From the NCBI GenBank assembly GCA_023412745.1, contig JAEZBZ010000145.1:1-11701 (forward strand): a DNA stretch of 11,701 bases, given 5' to 3'. The notes beneath the pieces were generated by a model. That model ran no database searches, was not told the origin of the DNA, and saw nothing but the letters and a program-made list of their open reading frames with translations. Origin of the DNA: Pseudomonadota bacterium. GTDB taxonomy: Bacteria > Pseudomonadota > Alphaproteobacteria > Rhizobiales > Hyphomicrobiaceae. Positions 6,251-11,701 of the stretch are shown here, piece by piece; within the stretch, counting starts at the first letter, position 1, and each line of letters begins with the position of its first letter. Position numbers and translations under genes: made by a program.

Positions 6251-7756
6251 ATGGAGCTGTCACCAGTTGCGTACGCGGCCATCATTGCCTGCGTTGGCGT
6301 GCTCACATTCGTTTTCCTATGGCACTCGACCAGCGGATTGCCGGGAATCATCAAGGCGGTCGCGCGGCTCGCGCTCGTCGCAGTCGTGATGCTGCCGCTG
6401 GGCCTCGGCCTGTTCACGACATTTGAATCCAAACGCGCTCCGTCTGGTTCCATGCCTGACCAGTATGCGCGAGAGGCGCCTGCGCCACAGCCATCGCCTG
6501 GAACGGCTCCGCCTGCCGGCGCACCGCCGCCTTCGAGCGAATCCGCGCCGCCAGCACCCACCATGAACGCGCCGCCACCGCCGCCCCGGCCACCGTCAAT
6601 GCAGCCCCGCTCGGCGCGGCCGCAGCAGCCGGGCACCGCGCCAGACGCGTCCAGCGATATTGGCGCCGCCCCGCCACCTGCCGCCGCTCCGGCCCCGCCG
6701 CCAGCGGCAGCCGAGCAGACCGAATGGGATATCGTCCCGGTCTATTACGGCACCGACCGCGCCAAGAGCACGGAGCAACCGCGCATCGACTACGGCTCGG
6801 ACCGGAACCGCAAGCTGCAGCTCGGGCAGGCCCTCGTCACCGTGCCGAAGTCACATCAGGTGCCGAACGTCGAGCGGCCCTGGGTGTACACTATTCCGTT
6901 CACCAACATCGTGATCTGGAGCGAAACCGAAGATCCCAAAAAGCACTTCACGATGAAGGAGATCCGCGAGCTGACGCAGGCGGAATTCGTCGAACTGGTG
7001 CGCAAACGGCTTGAGGAATCGAAAGAATACAAGAACCACGCGCTGGTGTTCGTGCACGGTTTCAACACCAGCTTCGACTTCGCCGTCTATCGCACCGCGC
7101 AGATCGCCTACGACCTCAAATTCGACGGTGCGCCGTTCCTGTATAGCTGGCCCTCGAAAGGCCAGTTTGGCGTGCAGGATTACAGCTATGATCGCGAAAG
7201 CTCAGGAGCTGCCGAACCTTATCTGCGGCAGTTCCTGGAGATCGTGGCGCGCGAAACCGGGGCCAAGAGCCTCAGCATCATCGCGCACAGCATGGGCAAT
7301 CAGCTTCTGCTGCCGGTGCTGCGCGACCTGAAGCGTTCCGCGCCGCCCGGTATCGAGATTTCGCAGGTTATTATGGCAGCGCCCGACGTCGATCGCGACA
7401 ACTTCAATTTCATCGCCAGCGAGATCAAGGGCATTAGCAAGGGCGTGACGCTCTATGCTGCAGCCAACGACCGCGCCATGATCGCCTCGCGCCGCTTCTG
7501 GGGTGGCGTGCCGCGCGCAGGCGATGTTCCCGAAACCGGGCCGGTCATCGTGCCGGGCGTCGACACCATCGACGTGACCGCGATCAACACCGACATGTGG
7601 TCGCTCAACCACTCTGGCTATGCTGAGAAAACCACGCTGCTCGACGACATCCGGCAGTTGATCCAGACTGGCAAGCGGCCGCCGAAGGAGCGCGTGCCGT
7701 CGCTGGTCGAAATCACCAACGCCAACGGCATGTTCTGGCGCTATCCGGCTCAGTAG
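6251..7756 (+). CDS. Membrane-anchored alpha/beta hydrolase, DUF900 family, with a proline-rich linker
   Basis: A 501-residue protein. Residues 8-25 and 37-57 are two hydrophobic membrane segments. Residues 64-153 are a low-complexity stretch rich in Pro and Ala. From about residue 158 a DUF900-type alpha/beta hydrolase domain begins (WDIVPVYYGTDR). It shows HGFNTSF (269-275, oxyanion region), the nucleophile elbow AHSMGN with Ser347, APDVDRDNF with candidate acid Asp379 or Asp381, and NHSGY with candidate His454. The substrate is unknown; the family is thought to contain esterases or lipases. Depending on topology, the catalytic domain may face either side of the inner membrane. The ATG at 6251 has AGGGGG at 6235-6240, ten bases upstream. 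It is divergent from meaB across about 200 bases and convergent with the D-lactate dehydrogenase gene. Confidence 0.85.
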   Translation: MELSPVAYAAIIACVGVLTFVFLWHSTSGLPGIIKAVARLALVAVVMLPLGLGLFTTFESKRAPSGSMPDQYAREAPAPQPSPGTAPPAGAPPPSSESAPPAPTMNAPPPPPRPPSMQPRSARPQQPGTAPDASSDIGAAPPPAAAPAPPPAAAEQTEWDIVPVYYGTDRAKSTEQPRIDYGSDRNRKLQLGQALVTVPKSHQVPNVERPWVYTIPFTNIVIWSETEDPKKHFTMKEIRELTQAEFVELVRKRLEESKEYKNHALVFVHGFNTSFDFAVYRTAQIAYDLKFDGAPFLYSWPSKGQFGVQDYSYDRESSGAAEPYLRQFLEIVARETGAKSLSIIAHSMGNQLLLPVLRDLKRSAPPGIEISQVIMAAPDVDRDNFNFIASEIKGISKGVTLYAAANDRAMIASRRFWGGVPRAGDVPETGPVIVPGVDTIDVTAINTDMWSLNHSGYAEKTTLLDDIRQLIQTGKRPPKERVPSLVEITNANGMFWRYPAQ

Positions 7757-7764
7757 ACGCCGCG

Positions 7765-7795
7765 GGAGGGGGCCGGCACGAACAACGCCCCCGCC
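7765..7795. terminator. Weak hairpin between convergent genes
   Basis: GGAGGGGGC (7765-7773) pairs with GCCCCCGCC (7787-7795) with one A/G mismatch and a 13-base loop. No T-run follows on either strand, so intrinsic termination is uncertain. It is placed where both the hydrolase and dehydrogenase transcripts would end. Confidence 0.25.
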
Positions 7796-7850
7796 ATCCA
7801 GTCACCATGGATCGGCTGTGAGCTGCCGATCCAGGTGCTGCAATCTCCAA

Positions 7851-9266
7851 TCAGTCCGCGAGAGGCGGCAGCATTTTGCCCGGGTTCATGATGTTGAGTG
7901 GATCGAGCGCCTGCTTGATCTGCCGCATCACGTCCAAGCCGGCGCCATGCTCGGCATCGAGATACTTGATCTTGCCCTGCCCGACGCCATGCTCTCCCGT
8001 GCAGGTGCCTTCCATGGCAATCGCGCGCTTGGCCAGGCGATCGAGGAAGCCCTTCACCTTCGCCACTTCTTCCGGATTGTTCATGTCGAGGACGGGCGAC
8101 GTATGGAAGTTGCCATCGCCGACGTGACCGACGATCGGCGCGATGAGACCGGTCCGTTCGATGTCGGCTTTGGTCTCCAGCACGCACTCGGCCAGCCGCG
8201 AAATCGGCACGCAGACGTCCGTCGCCAGGACGTCGAGCCCCGGCCACGTGGTGCGTACCGACCAGTAGACATCGTGGCGTGCCTTCCACAGCCGGCGGCG
8301 GTCTTCCTCGCGTTCCGCCCAGTCGAAGCGGATGGCGCCTTCCGCGCGCGCGATCTCCTCAAACATGCGCACCTGATCCGGTGCCGACACTTCCGAGCCA
8401 TGAAACTCAAGAAACAGTGTCGGACTTTCCTCGAAACTGGTCTTGGAATGAACGTTGATCGCCTTGATCTGCAGTTCGTCGAGCAGCTCCATGCGCGCGA
8501 TGCCGAGACCTAACTGGATCGCCTGGATCACGGAATTGCAGGCGCCTTCCAGTGACTTGAAGGGGCATACGGCCGCCAGCGTCACTTCCGGAATACCGTA
8601 CAGGCGCACGGTCAATTCGGTGATCAGGCCGAGCGTGCCCTCCGAGCCGATCAGCAGCCGCGTCAGGTCATAGCCGGAGGAAGACTTCCTGGCCCGGCGC
8701 GCGGTGCGCACGATCTGACCGTCGGGCATCACAGCCGTGATGTTGAGGACGTTCTCGCGCATCGTGCCATAGCGTACGGCGTTGGTGCCTGATGCGCGCG
8801 TCGCCGCCATACCGCCGAGCGTGGCCTCTTCCGCGCCGGGATCGATCGGAAAGAACAGGCCCATGTCGCGCAGATGATCGTTGAGCTGCTTGCGCGAGAC
8901 GCCCGGCTGGACGACGCAGTCGAGATCGCGTTCGTTGACCTGCAACACCTTGTTCATGCGCGTGAAGTCAACACAGATGCCGCCCTGCGGCGCATTCACG
9001 TGGCCTTCCAGCGAGGTGCCCGCGCCGAAGCCGATGATCGGCACGCGATGCTCGCGCGCGATCAGGACGATGTCGCGCACCTCTTCCGTCGTCTCTGGCC
9101 ACACCACCGCGTCCGGCGGCTGGTTGCCGATCCAGGTCAACGTGTGGCCATGCTGGCTACGGATCGCCTCGCCCGTCTGCAGCCGTTCGCCAAAGCGCTG
9201 TTGCAGCACTGCAATTGCCGTCGCGATTTTGGTTTTGTCGTGTTGAGAGACGGCTTCTGCTTCCAT
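7851..9266 (-). CDS. FAD-linked D-lactate dehydrogenase, LDHD type (cytochrome-linked)
   Basis: A 471-residue flavoprotein of the GlcD/Dld/LDHD family, which oxidises D-lactate or related D-2-hydroxy acids and passes electrons to a cytochrome or quinone. The FAD domain (about 50-225) contains GFGAGTSLEGHV (79-90), DPGAEEATLGGMAATRASG (142-160), and SGYDLTRLLIGSEGTLG (197-213). The C-terminal domain carries STDVCVPISR-like ATDVCVPISR (348-357), GHVGDGNFH (380-388) and GTCTGEHGVGQGK (420-432), whose His and Glu residues bind the metal/substrate in relatives. It ends DPLNIMNPGKMLP. The C-terminal blocks match mitochondrial LDHD better than GlcD, and there are no glcE/glcF neighbours, so D-lactate is the preferred but unproven substrate. 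The ATG at 9266 has a modest GGTGAGAAG upstream. It is divergent from the next gene across a 279-base gap. Confidence 0.87.
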   Translation of the reverse strand: MEAEAVSQHDKTKIATAIAVLQQRFGERLQTGEAIRSQHGHTLTWIGNQPPDAVVWPETTEEVRDIVLIAREHRVPIIGFGAGTSLEGHVNAPQGGICVDFTRMNKVLQVNERDLDCVVQPGVSRKQLNDHLRDMGLFFPIDPGAEEATLGGMAATRASGTNAVRYGTMRENVLNITAVMPDGQIVRTARRARKSSSGYDLTRLLIGSEGTLGLITELTVRLYGIPEVTLAAVCPFKSLEGACNSVIQAIQLGLGIARMELLDELQIKAINVHSKTSFEESPTLFLEFHGSEVSAPDQVRMFEEIARAEGAIRFDWAEREEDRRRLWKARHDVYWSVRTTWPGLDVLATDVCVPISRLAECVLETKADIERTGLIAPIVGHVGDGNFHTSPVLDMNNPEEVAKVKGFLDRLAKRAIAMEGTCTGEHGVGQGKIKYLDAEHGAGLDVMRQIKQALDPLNIMNPGKMLPPLAD

Positions 9267-9545
9267 TGCTTCTCACCCTGTTCGACCGACGTCTTGCGCC
9301 CGGCTTGCAAATTGGCGCGGATGCTAGTCGCGCCTGCCCCGCGATGCAATTGCCCCCGACGCTACCTTATTTTTTGCTGATTTCTCACTGTCTTGAAGAC
9401 CGCTGCTGCAGCAGATGCAAATGTCACATCAAGTGGAGAACGTAAAAATCAGTGTGAGGAGTTCCTTCCGCCGCCATCTGATTTGCAGTACGAGAGCGGA
9501 TGGGGCCGCACCGGCTTCATGGGGATTTTATAGGGAGTTTCAGTC
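9267..9545. other. Divergent intergenic region, AT-rich in its middle
   Basis: This gap separates the LDHD-like gene (minus) from the three-domain secreted protein gene (plus) and must hold both promoters. It contains a T-run near 9368-9375 and a perfect 12-bp palindrome CTGCTGCAGCAG at 9403-9414. I see no gene with a credible ribosome site and no convincing promoter boxes. Confidence 0.5.
9532..9537 (+). promoter_or_regulatory. Ribosome binding site of the three-domain secreted protein gene
   Basis: AGGGAG eight bases before the ATG at 9546. It fixes this start, which also begins a clean signal peptide. Confidence 0.6.
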
Positions 9546-10757
9546 ATGTCTCGGAGGCTGCTCATGGCCGGCCTCGCCGTAGTGGCGGCTGGCTTCGTTT
9601 CCGGAGCTCAAGCCCAGCAAGCCGCTGGCGAGAAGTGGGTGCTGATCGGAAAGGGCCCGATCGACGCGACCAAGCAGAACGGATCGATCGATCTGTCGAA
9701 GGCTAGAGGCGCTTACAAATCCATCCGCCTGATCAATCGTCGCGGCGAGATCGACATCGTCAACGTCGATATCCGCCATGCCGCTGGCGGCAGTTCCGGC
9801 GAGCGCCGGCCTATCAATCTGAAGGCTGGTGAGCGCACCCGGCCCATCGTATTGCGCTCTGAGACCTTCCTGGAAGACGTGACGCTGTCGCTGAAGTCGC
9901 GGCCGGCCAGCGCGCCCGCGGGCCTCATCGAGGTTTACGGACTGCAGACCGCAGCCGGCGCGAAAATGGCGCGTCCGGCCAGCGGCAGCCGCGTCGTTGC
10001 CGGCAACACCACCTCCGAGCACAACACCTCCAAGCCCGGCACCGTGACGCAGGGCGGCGACGTGATGTTCGGTTTCCAGAGCGTCGGCTTCGCTGTCGAT
10101 CGCGATACGGTGCGGGTTGGCGCCGAGATCGGCAAGTTCGACCGCATCCGCCTGCGCGTGCTGGAGAACGATATCCATCTCAACGAGTTGAAGGTGGTCT
10201 ACTTCGACGGCGAGCCGGACGTCCTGGCTGTCAATGCCGAGCTGAAGCAGAACACCCGCAGCAACTGGTTCACGATCAAAGGCGACCGCTTCATTCGTGA
10301 AATCCAGATGAGCTATCGCTCGCGTCCGAACGTCAAGGGCATGGCACGCGTGGAGGTCTACGGTGACTACGCCGCCAACTGGCTCGGTCCGCAGGGTGAA
10401 GGCCGCAAGTACAATCAAGGCTGGGTGCTGCTCGGCGCAAAGGCTGCGGGCTTCATCGGCTTCGACAACGAGGCCATCCAGGTTGGCCGCAACGACGGCG
10501 GGTTCAAGCGCCTCCGCGTGAACGTCAAGGATCGCGCCATCACCTTGAACGAGCTGCGCGTCGTCTATCGCAGCGGCGCCGAGGACGTCGTCACGCCCAA
10601 GTCGCGTGTCGATGCCAACCAGTCCTATGGACCGATCGACATCAAGGGCGGCTCGCGCGCCATCAAGGAAATCCGCGCAAAGTATCGCTCGCGCTTCTTC
10701 GACAAGGACGCGATCGGCAAGGGCGCGGCCATCGTCGAAGTCTGGGGCCAGCACTGA
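9546..10757 (+). CDS. Secreted protein with three tandem DUF2541-like beta-rich domains
   Basis: A 403-residue exported protein of unknown function. The signal peptide is residues 1-23 (MSRRLLM, a hydrophobic core, then GAQA before QQAAG). The mature part contains three diverged copies of one domain: about 30-132, 173-273 and 292-402. Each copy has, in order, an opening strand (WVLIGKG / VMFGFQSVGF / WVLLGAKAAGF), a paired-strand block (YKSIRLINRRGEIDI / FDRIRLRVLENDIHLNEL / FKRLRVNVKDRAITLNEL), a hydrophobic strand with a charged/aromatic end (EDVTLSLKSRP / REIQMSYRSRP / KEIRAKYRSRF), and a closing IEVYG / VEVYG / VEVWG. The pattern resembles DUF2541 (E. coli YaaI-like), a link I make from memory with moderate confidence. 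A low-complexity linker, about 140-170, separates copies 1 and 2. No catalytic residues are apparent, so a binding or structural role in the periplasm is more likely. A strong terminator follows. Confidence 0.75.
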   Translation: MSRRLLMAGLAVVAAGFVSGAQAQQAAGEKWVLIGKGPIDATKQNGSIDLSKARGAYKSIRLINRRGEIDIVNVDIRHAAGGSSGERRPINLKAGERTRPIVLRSETFLEDVTLSLKSRPASAPAGLIEVYGLQTAAGAKMARPASGSRVVAGNTTSEHNTSKPGTVTQGGDVMFGFQSVGFAVDRDTVRVGAEIGKFDRIRLRVLENDIHLNELKVVYFDGEPDVLAVNAELKQNTRSNWFTIKGDRFIREIQMSYRSRPNVKGMARVEVYGDYAANWLGPQGEGRKYNQGWVLLGAKAAGFIGFDNEAIQVGRNDGGFKRLRVNVKDRAITLNELRVVYRSGAEDVVTPKSRVDANQSYGPIDIKGGSRAIKEIRAKYRSRFFDKDAIGKGAAIVEVWGQH

Positions 10758-10794
10758 TCGCCCAACTCCAGGCGCTTATAACTTGTACTTCGTG

Positions 10795-10827
10795 TCAGGG
10801 CCGCCCCGTGCGGCCCTGATTTCATTT
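10795..10827 (+). terminator. Strong Rho-independent terminator
   Basis: TCAGGGCCGC (10795-10804) pairs perfectly with GCGGCCCTGA (10810-10819) around a five-base loop, followed by TTTCATTT. It lies about 40 bases after the stop of the three-domain secreted protein gene and should end that transcript, separating it from the PepSY gene. Confidence 0.85.
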
Positions 10828-10892
10828 CCTATATACTCAACGGGACTCCACGTCGTCCTATTGGATGTGTTGAAATGATTGGAGAAATAGGA

Positions 10893-11171
10893 ATGCTCAG
10901 CAAAATTGGACTGACGACAGCAGCTCTTGGCATGCTTATGCTTGCTGCTCCGGCATCCGCACAGACCGGCCCGCAGCCGACCCAGCCCATCGCGTCCATC
11001 ACCGCCGAGCAAGCCATTGAAATCGCAAAGCAGCAGGGCGTCGTGACAGTCAAGGAAGTCGATCGCGACGATGGCGAGTGGGAAGTCGAGGGACGCGACG
11101 CCTCGGGCCGCGAAATCGAGGTCGACATCGATGCCAAGACCGGCAAAGTCCTGAAAGTCGACCGCGACTGA
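10893..11171 (+). CDS. Small secreted PepSY domain protein
   Basis: A 92-residue exported protein. The signal peptide covers residues 1-23 (MLSKIGLTTA, hydrophobic core, then ASA before QTGPQ). The mature part, about 37-92, is a single PepSY domain: SITAEQAIEIAKQQG (helix), VTVKEVDRDDGEWEVEGRD (strands), then EIEVDIDAKTGKVLKVDRD. PepSY domains occur in peptidase propeptides and as small periplasmic proteins; a stand-alone copy like this has no assigned function. It is strongly acidic, so metal binding is possible but unproven. The ATG at 10893 is preferred because GGAG (10881-10884) lies eight bases before it; the in-frame ATG at 10875 would add six residues and has a poorer site. It sits alone between a strong terminator and the class III alcohol dehydrogenase gene. 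Confidence 0.82.
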   Translation: MLSKIGLTTAALGMLMLAAPASAQTGPQPTQPIASITAEQAIEIAKQQGVVTVKEVDRDDGEWEVEGRDASGREIEVDIDAKTGKVLKVDRD

Positions 11172-11181
11172 TCTCACCTAC

Positions 11182-11208
11182 GGGGCCATAGACATTGTCT
11201 ATGGCTCC
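11182..11208. terminator. Long hairpin after the PepSY gene
   Basis: GGGGCCATAGAC (11182-11193) pairs with GTCTATGGCTCC (11197-11208), 12 pairs including one G-T, with a three-base loop ATT. It begins 10 bases after the PepSY stop. There is no T-run after it, so it may act as an mRNA 3' end stabiliser or a weak terminator. Confidence 0.4.
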
Positions 11209-11294
11209 ATCAATCGCGGCCGGGCTTCCGAACCAAGCCTCCCCCTGCCATACTGAATGGATTGATCCACCAACAAGCACTGGAGTGCCCCCAC

Positions 11295-11701
<407 letters not shown>

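Noticed and set aside
9403..9414. Perfect palindrome CTGCTGCAGCAG as a regulatory site
   Set aside because: Short, simple sequence; likely to occur by chance in GC-rich DNA and without a second copy nearby.
9540..10754. A 404-codon minus-strand open frame covering the whole three-domain secreted protein gene
   Set aside because: It is a GC-rich codon-bias shadow. The plus strand has a ribosome site, signal peptide, repeated domains and a terminator; the minus frame shows no recognisable family.
10830..10837. TATATACT as a -10 box for the PepSY gene
   Set aside because: No matching -35 element at the right distance; the position upstream is the terminator stem.

Overview
The window looks like the chromosome of a GC-rich alphaproteobacterium, probably of the order Hyphomicrobiales (Rhizobiales). 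This rests on high GC, dense coding on both strands, a DUF992 secreted protein, a Rhizobium-type (ReAV-like) L-asparaginase, a MeaB GTPase and a glutathione-dependent class III alcohol dehydrogenase. The assignment is inference from gene families. I see no rRNA, tRNA, CRISPR array, insertion sequence or prophage gene. No stretch of more than about 300 bases lacks a gene.

Left part (1-2527, minus strand): the N-terminal part of a large YadA-type surface adhesin. It has a signal peptide, a short YadA-like head and 24 full tandem 16-residue repeats, which group into a 48-residue super-repeat near the left edge. An in-frame TGA at 15-17 stops it inside the 25th repeat, although the repeat frame continues to base 1. 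Upstream lies a glutathione S-transferase gene. The AT-rich gap between them holds a 17-bp perfect palindrome.

Middle left (2698-6042): a secreted DUF992 protein (+), a probable terminator, then an L-asparaginase II (+) with one expected zinc-ligand cysteine replaced by glycine. Three bases after its stop, the convergent pyroglutamyl-peptidase-like gene ends. That gene lies 93 bases downstream of meaB on the minus strand, and the two may be co-transcribed.

Middle right (6251-9266): a membrane-anchored DUF900-type alpha/beta hydrolase with a long proline-rich linker (+), convergent with an LDHD-like FAD D-lactate dehydrogenase (-).

Right part (9546-11701, plus strand): a secreted protein made of three diverged copies of a beta-rich DUF2541-like domain, followed by a strong intrinsic terminator. 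Then come a small secreted PepSY protein and the first 135 codons of S-(hydroxymethyl)glutathione dehydrogenase, cut by the window edge.

The genes look like ordinary chromosomal metabolic and envelope genes, not one coordinated system. The parts most worth a second look are the interrupted repeat adhesin, the asparaginase with the missing zinc cysteine, and the triplicated-domain secreted protein.
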